The notes under the pieces: model-generated
What the model was told of the DNA's origin: nothing
What the model saw: the letters and a program-made list of their open reading frames with translations, nothing else
Database searches by the model: none
Assembly: GCF_949628265.1 (NCBI RefSeq)
Contig: NC_088789.1
Span: 17,966,883 to 18,030,882, forward strand
Source: Cloeon dipterum
Taxonomy: Eukaryota > Arthropoda > Insecta > Ephemeroptera > Baetidae
DNA length: 64,000 bases
Direction: 5' to 3'
Shown: piece by piece, positions 1-12,504 of the stretch
Layout: every line of letters begins with the position of its first letter
Position numbering within the stretch: the first letter of the stretch is position 1
Translations under genes and position numbers: made by a program

Positions 1-78
1 TTCGGCAATAACACTCGCTCGTCGCGTGTCCCTATAATTGACGACTGCGCCGGCGAAAGCGAAAGCAGCTTGGTGAAA

Positions 79-3000
79 ATGAAAAGACAGGTAGGAACAT
101 TTTTATTGCATTAATTTTTGCTGATTATGATTTTATAAGTTAACTGCGTGGTTCCAATTGATTTATAATTTTTCTTTTTGAAAAGATAGTAAGAAATCAA
201 TTTATTGAACGAAGAGTTGGGTAATGAGCACGAATTCTGAGATTTTTAGCGACAAATTTACAATCTTTTAAAAAATTTAAACTGCTAAAATCCGACTAAA
301 TAAGATAGCACAGTTATTTCCCTGAAAAACATATTTTTTGGCAGATTCTGAAATTCTATCGTAATTTACAAATTGAAATTTACCGCCATTTCCGGTTTTC
401 TAGTTATGGACGTTCATTCTCGAATTTTGTTGACTTTCTGCGCTTGAGAGAGCTACTAGATTAAAAAAGTTTATTGTTCTAATTTTAAATTCAAGGGTTG
501 TTATTTATAATATTTAGAACCAATTTTAGGTTGGTTGCATTCTAAGAGTTAAATGATTAAAGAGTTAATGATTAAAAAAACTAGAGTCAAAATAAAAAAG
601 AATCCTCATTAGCTTAATTCAAATAAAACATTAAATTTAAATATCATTACATTAAATTTCGTGCCTCTTTTTTCATCAATTATGTTGATATTTGCATTTA
701 TATCTGGATATGGCAATTTATGGGGAAAACAGCCCTGCGGAACCATAATAAAGATAATTTTGTAACGAAATAAAGTAGTTAGTCCAATTTTGCATGTTTC
801 TAATTAAAATTACTTTCTTTTTAAATCATATTAAACAATTAATTTGATGCTATTGTTTTTACTGGATTTAAAAATATTTCTTAGGTGCTCTTTTGGACAC
901 TTTTGGTGCTGTTGGCGGCACCGTCTCTTTCACGTCCGTTTGAGGAGGATGAGTACGTGGACGAGGACGAGCCGATGGACCCACCATCACCCTACCACCG
1001 TCCGCAGATGACAGCAAGCATTGCGAAAAAATCATCACCAGAACCGGCAGTGCTGTCCTACCCCACAGCGCTGGATGGAGCACAGGACGTTAAGCCGACC
1101 CAACCGTCGCTGATTCATCAGCCAAAGTTCAAGCTGGCCAGGCCGGTGTACGTAACGCCATCGACCGACACAGTCACCGAAAAACCCTCTTTCACCCCGG
1201 AGGAGATTCCACTGACCAAGACCGTGAGGACCACAAATAAATTTTCAGTGGTTGTTCCGAAGAAGGAGCAACAGCCTGCTCCTGCCGTCAGGCCGATTGT
1301 GAAAAAGCCTGTCGCACGCCCTGCTATCAAGGACAAGAAGATCAGGCCGTCGCAGTCGGTGGTGAGCGCCAAGTATGCACACCACCCGTCACACACGCAC
1401 GCCACCTTCCCGCACTTCTTGCCGACGGTGCAGCCTACGTACCAGATGATCCCCGCCGCGCAGCAGGAGTACAACATCGCCACCATAGGCGCCGTCAGCG
1501 GGGGCTCCGTCGACGAAGACCACAACGATGACCACCATCCCTTCTCCGCGGGATACGGACATCAGGTAAATAGCTAATCATTTTTTCTAAATTAAACTTA
1601 TACTTTTGGAGAAAAACATGTTCTATTATCCCTGTTTAATGAATAGCATATTATAAATTAATAAATAAAGTTCTAATGCCATAAATTACAGGTAAAAATA
1701 TTTAAATAATACATATTTTTAAATTAAGGTTGGACGTTTTAAGTAAAAATATTCTTATTATTATCAAGAATTAATATTAAATAGAATTCTCAGCCAGCCG
1801 TGCACCAGCCGGCAAATTTTGGGTCACTTGCGCATCCGCCAGCCGCCGTGAATCTGGCCAAGGTGCGCCAGCCGCACCAAACGCACCAGCCGCTGGTGAA
1901 AAGAAATGCAGGAATAAAAAATATGCAGGAATAAAAAAAATGCAGGAGAAAAAAATTTCTCCCGATCCTTCAGGCCGTCAGGAACTCCTGCCACCGGTGT
2001 GAAAATGGCCAACCACCATCACCGGGCAAAAAATTTGACTAACAATAAGTCGGTCCTGCCTGCCACCGCCTTAAATCTGGCTGATACATCTAATATAATA
2101 TATATATATTACTTAGTATGTTTTAAATTAAATTTGGATACTCCCTGTTAAATAATTGATTTTCTACTTTTTATTTGCCTGCAAAAGATGCTGATGTATT
2201 TGTTATTTCAGAGTAATTGACTAATTGGTATTATTCACTATATTTTTTGTCTCCGAGTTGTTTTCTCGAAAATTAAATGTTTTTTTCGCTTGATTTCGAT
2301 TTCTCTCATCGCGATTTATCCAACAGCGAGCGAATTATGAGCTTAGTTTCTCTTGTGATGAAATCAACAAGATATTCATAAGGGAGACAAGCTCACTGAT
2401 TGATTAGCTTGCTAATATTGCAGCCGATCTTCCCAAAAATTTAAACCACAATTTAGGATGATTTTAGGACTTCCACATTTTCAGGGAATATTATAATTAA
2501 AGGTAAATTCTTTACACAGCAGAGAATTTATAACAACTACAATGATAAGTTATAAAATGTAAAGTCGTTGTAAATTTTCCTAACTCTCAGCTCGTAAAAA
2601 AGTCTTCTTCTCCAAGTCGTAACAATTATTACCCTCGCTAAGAGCCGCGCAATTCAAGTCAGCAGAAATAATGAATGTACTCATAAATATAATTTCGCTT
2701 CTTGCCGAGCAGCTTGGGCTTTTCTTTCTTTTAATAGCTCATTACAAACGGCAGTTATGCATGCTCCAGTTGCTCCCCCGGCGAGGAGAACAAAAGTTTT
2801 GCATGATGAGCGGAAAGTCAATTTTTCCTGTGCGACGCCGGCAATTTCGACTTTTATCTCTTTAATTATTAGTAATTGCGAGAGCTTTTTGATCTTCGTG
2901 ACTGTAAGCATGAGGCATTGTTGAATTGAATTAATGCTCGTGGTTTTGAACAAAGCTCTTCCTTTTCGCTTTTCATCATGAATGCAATTACATGCAAATC

Positions 3001-4047
3001 TTTTTGATCCACTGTCTTCCGTCGAGTGATTGGCTAGCGTAAAAATTCAGAGAAACAATAATTTTCAAAGTTTAACTCTACCTTCCAACCCCAAATTGCT
3101 ACATTTCAACTCACTGGAAAAAACTTGTAAAAAGCTGAAATTTTGTGATATTCTCAAATTGAATTGTAATGTTTTTTCAATCTAGTATAACATACATATA
3201 GTAATGACCTCATGCCATCCTCCGACCCGTGATATTTCATAAAAATGCTATTTTTTAAAGTCAAACATATTAATAACTTATAGCTTAAAATGCTGGCTGA
3301 ATCAAATAATGTAGCTAAAGCTAATATTGTGTTATGACACAAATAACTTTGGGTACGAGAACAGTTTGCTTACTTGGTAAAAATTAGAGCTAAGCTATTT
3401 GATCAAAATTTAAAAATAAATGAAAATTAAAAATATAGTTAATATGTTATCCGCATAAAAATTAATCTGTTAAAATGTTTAATTTAAATTTAAATTTGAT
3501 TTTTTAGAACAATTATTTTAAGAAACCAAACGTGAAAAAATAGCAAATAAATACTAAGTTTTTATACGTTTTTAAAATGTTATAATCCTAACAAAAAATC
3601 ATAATTATCAACTTGTTCCAGGAAGAGCATGGAGATTCAGACGCCAAGTACGAGTTCATGTACCGCGTGCAGGGTGACAACAAGTATTACGGCAAAGAAC
3701 AGGACGATTCGCACGGCGAGCCGAGTGACTTTGGCCACTCGGAGGCGCGTGAGGGCGGCCGCACGTGGGGACGCTACTACGTGAAGCTGCCGGACGGCCG
3801 CGTGCAGACGGTGCGCTACTGGGCCGACCACACGGGCTACCACGCCGAGGTGCTGTTCCAGGGCGAGGCGCAGCACCCTGCTGCTGACGAGCCGCAGTAC
3901 GCCAACCACGCCAACCACGCCAGTCCGTCCGTGGCGGAGGTGCAGCCCGAGTCTGTCTTCAATTCGCAGCCGGCCTACGTCCCTACGCACGCGTACTACG
4001 CCGCCGACGCCAGCGAGCCAGTCGCGGTGAAAACTCACCGAGTGTGA
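79..4047 (+). CDS. RR-type cuticular protein (chitin-binding), gene 1
   Basis: Three exons join in phase 0: 79-90 (MKRQ), 885-1565 and 3622-4047, giving about 372 residues. The start ATG at 79 lies just before a GTAGGA donor, and exon 2 continues a signal peptide (VLFWTLLVLLAAPSLS). Residues about 25-230 are low-complexity, rich in Pro, Lys, Val and His, with many KK and PxVxP patches. The last exon holds the RR (Chitin_bind_4) domain. It begins YEFMYRV and runs through FGHSEAREGG, GRYYVKLPDGRVQTV and YWADHTGYHAEV, the conserved Y..AD..GY..V core. A short Ala/His/Pro-rich tail follows. Known: such domains bind chitin in arthropod cuticle and the proteins are secreted by epidermis. Inferred: a structural cuticle protein. 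The 2-kb intron 2 carries an inverted-repeat element and a dispersed repeat. Bases 1-78 are 5' UTR; the transcription start may lie outside the window. Confidence 0.9.
1787..2087. mobile_element. MITE-like element, family A copy 1 (in intron 2 of cuticular gene 1)
   Basis: The left end TTCTCAGCCAGCCG and right end TGGCTGATAC form imperfect terminal inverted repeats. The inside is full of CAGCCG/CCAGCC motifs, CCACCGG, and a stretch about 300 bases long that contrasts with AT-rich flanks. The left end and motif set recur at 5787-5998 and 59455-59669. No transposase is encoded, so I read it as a non-autonomous DNA element. Confidence 0.6.
2285..2412. repeat. Dispersed repeat R3, copy 1
   Basis: Similar over about 125 bases to 15778-15908. 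Both begin CGCTTGATTT.GATTTCTC, share GCGAATTA in the middle, and end GCTCAC.GATTGATT. Divergence is substantial, so both copies are old. Class unknown. Confidence 0.45.
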
Positions 4048-4244
4048 TTAATATTAAAGACAATGGGTGTGAGTGACGAGTGCTGTGTGTTAAAGGACAA
4101 TGGGTGCGTGACATCAGATTGTTGTCGCGCTGCCGGAGCCGAAAAATGAATGAATCCTATTTTTTTGTCAATGCGGTGACATGATCTGCTTTCCTGCTGC
4201 TCACGTCATGTTATTTATTTTGTGCAGAGAGTTTATATATGTTA

Positions 4245-4250
4245 AATAAA
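4245..4250 (+). terminator. polyadenylation signal of cuticular gene 1
   Basis: AATAAA about 200 bases after the TGA stop at 4045-4047, followed by CA-rich sequence. It fits a short 3' UTR. Confidence 0.6.
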
Positions 4251-4937
4251 CACACCAAGTTTCTCTACAAAACAAACACGATTTTCAGGCTCTGAAATGC
4301 ATTTCACTGCGTGCACATATACATAAATATTATGTGAATTTCCGTAAAAATATTGCTAAACGTTGCAATAAAATTAAAACCATATATTGAGAAAATTGTG
4401 AGAATTTAATTTAAAATTGAAAGATAATTTTCCTTTTAATGTATTGTTGATTATGCTTTTAGAGGCACGCGTATTTTTAACAACATATATATGCTAATTT
4501 TTATTTTTGAAATTTGCAATGAAACTTTCGGAGAATTCGGAGCAGAAATTAAGAAATCCACTTTTGAAGAAAAGAATTCTTTAAGAAAGAAATGAAGTAA
4601 TTGTCATGGCATAATGCTTGATAAAATTCATTTTTAATAAAACAAAATATTTTAATTCTATTTTTAAATCAAGCTTAAATAGGGATATAAATATATTTAA
4701 ATATTTTGCTCGATAAAAAGCTTATAATTGATCTAGGATTAAATGTGTATTTTTTAAAAATTAAATACAATCTTCTCGTCAGCCATCAAGTTCGTTTAAA
4801 ATTTAGTAATAAAAATGCTGGGAGTATATATATTTATTTGATAAATTTCAAATTCCCCTTTTATTTGATTTATTGTAGTAGAAGTATTGCTTTGCAATTT
4901 TTTAGAATGATTTGGTTGACTATAAGGATAGCCGATT

Positions 4938-5098
4938 TTCGAAGAGCCACAGGTTTGTTATCGGTCGTCTTGGGGAGGAGGACGACCTGGATGTTGGACA
5001 GGATACCTCCCTGGTAGATAGTCACTCCGGAGAGCAGATTAAATTGTTTAGCCCCTCGTCGTTGCTCATAGACCTCGAGATGTGCTGAGTAGAGGTTC
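4938..5098 (-). pseudogene. Histone H2A 3' fragment, frameshifted
   Basis: Read on the minus strand, the sequence encodes GVTIYQGGILSNIQVVLLPK, matching the conserved H2A C-terminal core ([20 protein letters not shown]). Just upstream, in a different frame, it encodes SNDEGLNNL, matching RNDEELNKL. Extra bases between AAC-AA and CTGCTC break the frame. Only the last third of H2A remains, with no start and no 5' part. The patch is GC-richer than its surroundings. I infer a decayed copy, either retroposed or left over from a histone cluster; no other histone gene is visible here. Confidence 0.8.
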
Positions 5099-5786
5099 TA
5101 AAAAATATAACAACATAATGCTTATTCTTTCATTTTCATTTTTTAAAGATGAGCGATTTTTGATAGATAAAGTGTATTAAAATACTTTTTAACACTCTTT
5201 AATGCCACCAAAATGAACAAAGCGTGAATTTATCCATATGGGGATGTTGTGTGAATTATTTAAAAATTTGCAAAAGTAATAGTGCTAGAATTTCACACAA
5301 ATAGAGATAACAACAGTCTAAATATTTTTTAACAAGAACAAGGACAGTTCTGTATATTTTTCAACAGGTCTAAAAGTAGCAAGAAAACGTTACATAAATA
5401 GACTTTTTGATGAAAAATGTCTTGACTGAAAAACTAAGAAACTATTTCCGAAAAAAAATGAAACCGAGCTAATCATTTCCGAACTCGAAACAAAAATATA
5501 CACTGATTGTATACATCATGATTTGTTTAAAAATTAACTAAACATTTTACTTCTGATTGTTGAGAAATTTATTATAAACTTAAATTTTGTAAAAGAATAT
5601 ACTGGCAATCACTGAAAAATTCCCTAAACTATTTTAATAATAAAAATATTGATTTTAAGTGAAGTGATCCATTCAAAAATGAAAATGCAATGTTTTTTTA
5701 ACTGGTAGCAAAAGGGAAATATACATATTTTTAGTTTTTTTTTTCAGTTTAGAGCTTCAAGTATTTAGCATTAAATCAGTTTAGAG

Positions 5787-5998
5787 GTCTCAGCCAGCCG
5801 CCGATTAAAAGGGTTTAAAAAATCAAATAGAGCCGGAAAAAATTACTTTCGGTCCTTCGGGCCGCTAAGTACTATCACACTTCATGTTTAAATTTTGTCA
5901 GCCACCGGTAAAAATACCCGGTCGCCGCCGGCTGTAATGCCTAAAATTCGTCTGCAGCAGGTTCAGCCAACCGCCGCCTAAATTTTCGCGGTTGAGTT
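5787..5998. mobile_element. MITE-like element, family A copy 2
   Basis: Starts GTCTCAGCCAGCCG, identical to copy 3 at its left end, and ends with a degenerate inverted copy (CGCGGTTGAG). Length is about 212 bases, close to the 215 of copy 3. Internal CACCGG, GCCGCCGG and GGTTCAGCCAACCGC are shared in style with the other copies. No coding capacity. Confidence 0.6.
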
Positions 5999-8210
5999 TA
6001 ATGAATCTCATTTACTATAATCGCAGGGATTAATTTGACGGTCCAAGCGGCATGGAATGTCATTTAAACGCCAAAACACAAACAAGCAAATCTTCATCTC
6101 TAATCTTAATCTCACACTCTTCATCCGTTTTAGTCGTTAAACTGCGCGTGTCGAGCACGCATTTCGCGATTCGGGAGAAGTGCACATCACCGTCGCTCGG
6201 GCGTGTTTTCACCAATTCCGTGAAGAGCTAGGCGGCGCAATTAATTATAAAACAGGTTTGCATTCTCTCTGAGGGAATAGACACTGCCGCTGATACAGTT
6301 TAGAGTAGATGGATAGACAGTTAATTTTGGCAAAATAAAAAATTGCAGCCATTTACTTTTACGATGACCTGCAAAAAATACATTCATAAAAAGTTAAGTT
6401 TTTAATTAATTGTTTCCCTGTGGCGTATAACATGTAACCGTAATTGTTTCCTGTGATAGTAAATTTGCCATTTCAACTAATAAATGAGTAGGGCTGTGAA
6501 TTTTAGACGTTTTTCCGGGACTTATGCGACTATTGTTGGACAGTTTTTTCCCTATTAATGAGATGGTTTTAGAGGGTTTTTTAATGTTCTTTTAATAGCC
6601 TTAGTAAATGCGTTTTTATCTCAATGTGTAACATTTTTACTGAAAAATTATATGTGTTTGTTCATATGATGAGACATTCGTCATTTCTACGGAAAATTTT
6701 ATCATATGCACATTAAACATTAGCAAAATATGTACCGAAAAACATTTAATCACAAAAATTTTGTTATTTATATTAATTCTCATCTAAAATAATAAGTTAA
6801 AAAGAGATTGTGAATTTTCTTTCTCTTTCTAGAATTGACAGAACAATTTGTGTAATCATTCCTAAGCCACATACATACTTTGTTTTTATAGGCTACTCTG
6901 GAATTTTAATTGATTCAGTAATTTTCAAATAAGATTGATCAGGAAAATGCTATAAAATAATAAGTAACGATCATCGCCATTTTTTGTAATGGGCAACGAA
7001 AAGGAGTGGATAGGAATAGTTATAATTTAATTACAAAATGAAATATAATATTTTTTTAAATCATAGTTCGTAAGTTAGTTTCAATCAGATCCTTTTAATC
7101 CTTTTTTTAAAGAAAGTCATAAAGTTTTACAAGTTTTGCCGAATCGCATCCGGGTCAATCGAATAACGCGGACGAAGGGGAAATTTCAATTTATATAAAT
7201 GATAAGGAATCTGCGATGCTCGAATTTAACGCGCGATATAATAAAATACTCCAAGTAATTAAGTTGAACGATACTTTACAACCCGAAGTGAAATGCGCAC
7301 CTTTAATTATGTTGCACCTTAGTTTCACCGTGCGCAGGGAGGGTGGGCGTGCTTTTAGCGCCAAACGAGTTCCTTCCTTTTTTGCCTATCCTTAATAAGC
7401 GTGCGTTCATCACTCGCTCTCCGATGAAAGGGAAATGCGAGCAGATTTTATCCTCTATGTAGAGAGTAGTTTGACTTGTTTTCGGCTTTTATCACACACA
7501 CAAAACCGTCAGTACCCGCAGCAACTGCCGTGCAAAATCTTTCTCGATCGTCTCTCCCGTGATCGTATAATTTATTCATGCAGGAAAAATCGAAAGTTCA
7601 TAGCAGTTAATAAACAGTTAATTACGCGCGTTAGCCAACAAATTTTGTTATGTTTTTTTTTTTTTTTTTGGAGACAACTAGAAAAGTAAAGAATTTTATT
7701 ATTTTATCATTTCATAACAAAAGGAGATGAAAATTAAATCATGATGGAGAGTTAGCATCCCCCAAAAACCATTTGGGGAGGTCATGACGAGTTCAAAAGA
7801 GCAATTCTGATGCTTGACACATATTTTACATCGATGATATTTACAAAAATAAAATTTATCTTATTTTAAATTTTGGAATATTTGAAACTGAAAACAAATA
7901 TCATTCTGAAATTTCCACAAGTTCACCTTGCCTTGGGACTTTTTTATTGTGGCTTCATTTTTTTAATGCGTTATATGTTAAAATTAAAATAAGCAATAAA
8001 AATTATTTCAAAGTGTTATAATTTAAAGTTTCAAATGAAAGTTAATAAATTTCTCTTAAGTAAAATTGAATTTGAAAGTTTGCTACCGTTTTCTAAAAAA
8101 GCATATCTAAGAAGATCTGTGACTGGAATTTAGAAAGACAATGCGGCGTTTTATTTTCTACTATGATTTGAAGTTTCTAAAACAGAATTACACGGTACAT
8201 TATTTTCAGC

Positions 8211-8217
8211 TATAAAA
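8211..8217 (+). promoter_or_regulatory. Candidate TATA box of cuticular gene 2
   Basis: TATAAAA about 260 bases upstream of the ATG at 8474. A second TATTTTAA lies at 8262-8269. The exact transcription start is not clear. Confidence 0.3.
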
Positions 8218-8473
8218 CTGAGCAAAACGGTACACAATTGCCAAAAAAGAGAAAATTCGCTTATTTTAAGAGGGCAGTAAAAAGTGATTTTGCGTCACAG
8301 ACGGGGAGACGAACGCGTGCAGATCGGCTCATCAGCTCGCTGCTCGTTCCTCCACCACCTGCAGCTGATGATCCTCTAATTGCGCGGGCCACCACACGTG
8401 TGGCTCACTCGACGGCCAGCAGCTCCGCCGGAATCATCTGCGCTCACGTCCGAATTTCCTCCGAGCCTTCGCC

Positions 8474-11400
8474 ATGAAAGTGTATCAGGTGATTATCCTC
8501 TCGTTTTACAACTATGCTTTCGGTGTTTTTGGCAATTCTTAATTGCTCTAATATATTCTGCTTCCGCTCGAGGCTGAGAAAATTATAATTTTACTGCTTG
8601 AGTGATTTATTTTGCTCTTGAGCACGCGACTAAATCATGATTTTGGCATGTTTTGAAAATTCTACAACAATTAATATTACTTCAATTCGATTTGTCCTGT
8701 TTTTAACGTGAATTATTTAATTATTTAGAGTTCATAATCAAGTGAGAAATTTGTTTGGATGCAATACGAGAGTTGTAGAAAAGAAAGTTTTTTGTCGATT
8801 CATCTCCCAGGGCGTTGTTTTTGTTCTTATGTTTGCTTATCATTGATTCCAAACCAATATTGTTAAAAAAGAGAGAGTTATTACCACGAGTGTAAAACTG
8901 CTCAGGCGGATAGTCTCTATAAATTCCTCGCAAGGGACAAAATTCAATTTTTGATATATTTTATCTAATTTTATTTGAGCAATACCACTAAAATATTCAG
9001 GTTAATAATGATTTAAAACTAAGATCTGTTAATGATTTTAAATATTTTATTGACCATAATATCAGTACTGTTGATAAATGATTTTATTTCGAATTTTTAT
9101 ATTTGATTTTACGGCGAAAAAAAAATCAACACAAAAACCACAATAGAAAACAAAATTAATTTTTTACCTCACTTATTTTCAGAGCTTTTCTCTTCTGCTC
9201 GCGCTAGCTGCAACTTTATTGGAGATTGCCTTGGCACAACACAGTCCAAGAAATGTTCAACAGAGAAGTCGCCTTCATTCCCCAGGAAGGAACAAGAAGG
9301 TAAAAACGCAGTTCAATATGCCTTAATTAACATTCGGGAAAATTAATTAATTTCTCTGTTTTAATTTTGGTATTTTATAATTTACAAAAAAATAATTAAG
9401 TGAAAAGGGCAACATATGCTGTAAATTATTATCACGGGTTACTCTTGCAATTCATTAATTTACGCATCATCTGTTCAAATTGCAATTTCATGCTCTGGTC
9501 AGTGGTTTTATTTGGGACAAACAGAATCGGTAATTATTGCCGTACGTGTTAGTGGAAAGAAGGTCGACTGCAATAGGATTTCATGATTAAATAATTTAAA
9601 TTTAAAGTCGAGTTGCGTAACTAGGTTAACTTTGCTAATTGGATTTTAGGATATTTTGGAAAGTTCAAGTGCAAATTTGTTTCAGGTGAAGCGACACAAC
9701 TTGCAGAGACCAGTGAAACCTGTTTATCATTCACCACCGATAAACGCATTCTCCCTGAAAGACCTGCACAAGGACGAGTGAGTTAAAATTTTCAGGAAGA
9801 AAGCTAGTTTCGCCACTTTCATTTGTTGATCTCTTTATTTTATGTAATTTAAAGGAGATCATGTCTGTATTCGTCCTTTTAAAGGGAGCGGTGATGAGGT
9901 AAACAGCCGTCTCTGATCAAGTGTGAAACCATTTAGAAGCTCCTTTCATTTTCTCCTGAATTATTTAATCTAGCCATAAAAATTTCCTTTCGCGTCCTCT
10001 CATTTTATAGGCTAATTCTCTTTCACCGCGCTTTTAAACTGGACAGTGCATAATCACGCACGCTGACGCAGCACATATGATTTGCATCTCAGAAAAATAC
10101 GCACGCACAAAAGAATTTCACTGTGTCAACACTAACACAGCATCAGGAAAGGAAGATTTCTCTGAGGTGCAAACCGCATCTCACTCGAATTTATCATAAT
10201 TAGTCCGACTTTAATTCGCACGTCCCACTTTCGCACCATATTGAGCTGATATATCCGAAATTATAGAGTTGAAACATTTCACGCTCTAACGATTCTCCCA
10301 GCAGCATTTCTCCGCATTCTTCGAGTTAATCTAGATTGAATTTTCCGTGTAATACGCACGCTTAAATTTTACTAAGAAATTAGCAGCTTTCCACGGCTGC
10401 ATTCGTGCTAAATGTTAATTAATTTTGTCTTTTAATTTGTCACTTGGTATGTCAAGCAGAGAATAAAGTGTGTGGTTAAAAAAACGGAAATCTTGCTTTC
10501 GATCCAATTAACTCTGTGTTGCTGCGAGTGAACTTCAGGAACAAATATTCCAGTGCAAAATCTCTCTCGCTCTCCTTGGTGATTTATCCGCACTTTCCCA
10601 CGCACTTAATTAAAATTGCAAACAACTTTCCTGTGTACTTCACAGCTTCTTTAATGAACTTCTGAAACTATAGAAACTATAATCACTCTCTGGGAGTTCT
10701 TTATCTGGTTCTTAATCGTGTTTAAGGTGTAAGAGTGGTACTATTAAGAACTCCTTTTTCTTTAACAGGTTATAATTAAATACATTATATTCTTGTAATT
10801 GTATAATTATTTCATAAAACATATTTTAATTATACGGAGGCGTGGATGTAGCGAACCAAAAATAAAAATAACATGCATTATATTCATTGGTCTATTTGCT
10901 ATCTTTTCAATCAATTCTACAGAACTCGCACTAAAAAGCACCACCATTCTTTCAGGGAGGAAGAAGTTTTCCCACCTGCACCCATTCGCTCATCCACTCA
11001 CGGCACTCGCTTCTCCGGTTTCTCCAAACCTCTTCTCTCAGCGGACGGCTCGGACGAAGCAAAATACTTCGCCTCGCTCAACAACCAGTTTTCAGCCCCT
11101 AATTTCGGCTCGGAATATTTCAGCCCGAGCCCGAGCCTGTTCAAGCAGGGAAAACCAGCCTCCGTGTCGCGTCCACCAAAGAAGGGATCGAGCTTTGGGC
11201 TTTACGGACCCGACTTCGGCAGCATCACCGACCTCTACGACGACAAGGACGCCGTCAACGATGGACTTGAATCGTTTGCTGGAAGTTTCAAGAAACCTTA
11301 CCATACTTTCGAGATCGCAGAAACGCCCAAGTTGCTCAAACCAACCTACGCGTCCGTCAAGCCGGCCAACATTCAACACGTGGCCAGCAGTGGACACGGA

Positions 11401-12281
11401 TTCCCTAGCAACTTTTACTCTGGAGGAGATGATGAGGTAAAATTACTTTAAAAATGCTTTCCCTTTTTGAAAATAATGTTTAAGTATGTCACTGGTTGTA
11501 GGACAAATTGGTATAGGGTAAAGCACATGTAACGCCATTCAAACCAGGATAATTAATTATTTTCCAGTAAATTACGTCATAACGGTTATTTGTATAATAT
11601 ATAAATTTAATTCATTTCTACTGGACGATTTTGGACCTCAATGTCTCATCTCCACGCTGTGCGATTGACCCAGTTAAAGGGTTTTGGAAGTGCTTAACGT
11701 TCTACTCCCAAATTGCTACATTTCCAATCACTTTGCAACTGAAATATGTATTCTGTTGCATTTTTAGTTTTTTGTTTTGTTAGGTTTTAATTAAAATGCT
11801 AACCTCGTGAGTGTAGGGGACCTGATTTAGATTATGTTTGTTCACAAATGCAATTAAAAAACAATGCATATGAATTCTGTAAAAACGAAAAAATATATTC
11901 GGAAAGTTTAGTTGAAACTAGGGAAAAAGTTAATCTCACTCATTTAATTTACTTTTTGTCATTTGAGAATTACCTGCCTTAAGAAGAAATATAATTTTTT
12001 TAATAATTACACCTCTTCTTTAAATTAATTTTAAATTTCTGTTGTCACAGAGCTACAATCACAAAGATGCGCACTACAACTTCGGCTACGAAGTCTCGAA
12101 CCCTGGCAAGCACAGCTACGATCCTCAGGTATTCGGTCACGGCGAGCAGAGGGACGGCGACACTACCAAGGGCCGGTACCACGTGCTGCTACCTGACGGC
12201 CGGCACCAGAACGTCGCCTATACCGCCGATCACTCTGGCTACCACGCGCAGGTTTCTTACACCTCGCGGAACGGCCGGTGA
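8474..12281 (+). CDS. RR-type cuticular protein (chitin-binding), gene 2
   Basis: Five exons: 8474-8488 (MKVYQ), 9183-9299, 9686-9777, 10923-11436 and 12051-12281. Phases are 0, 0, 2, 0 and the total is 322 residues. Exon 2 completes the signal peptide (SFSLLLALAATLLEIALA). The middle is basic and then Ser/Phe/Gly/Pro-rich with no recognisable fold. The last exon is an RR (Chitin_bind_4) domain: YNFGYEVSN, FGHGEQRDGDTTKGRYHVLL, PDGRHQNVAYTADHSGYHAQ, then a few residues to the stop. The exon 3 donor splits GAG: without splicing the frame ends at TGA, but with GTGAGT used the frame continues into exon 4. The plan matches gene 1 (tiny first exon, variable middle, RR domain alone in the last exon), so the pair probably arose by tandem duplication. 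Role inferred: chitin-binding cuticle protein. Confidence 0.9.
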
Positions 12282-12498
12282 AAATAGGCTGCTTTTATTG
12301 TGAAGAAAGAGTTTGAAAGACTGCAATTCTTCATCTCTATTTATTAGGTTAAGTTGTGGTCTCAACCTCCCTTGGAATGCATTTAAATTTTCATTTCCAA
12401 TGAAATTGTTTGTTTAATTTGTAGAGGCTATTTTCAGCTGTTTATTTGCTCATGAGTTACAATGTGTTTGGAATTTTAGTGTAAATATTTAGAACTAG

Positions 12499-12504
12499 AA
12501 TAAA
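12499..12504 (+). terminator. polyadenylation signal of cuticular gene 2
   Basis: AATAAA about 220 bases after the TGA at 12279-12281. Confidence 0.6.

Larger units (their letters stand above)
4251..8210. other. Intergenic region between the two cuticular genes
   Basis: No intact gene seen. It holds the H2A fragment, a family A element, a 17-base T run at 7653-7669, and two GC-richer islands (about 6100-6260 and 7140-7570). The islands look regulatory rather than coding. The first contains an 18-base string (6235-6252) repeated exactly at 44574-44591. Confidence 0.6.

Noticed and set aside
3637..4038. Long minus-strand frame opposite the RR exon of cuticular gene 1
   Set aside because: Shadow of a GC-rich coding exon; Val/Arg-rich by complement codons.
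11092..11397. Minus-strand frame opposite exon 4 of cuticular gene 2
   Set aside because: Shadow of the real exon, which splices in frame on both sides.
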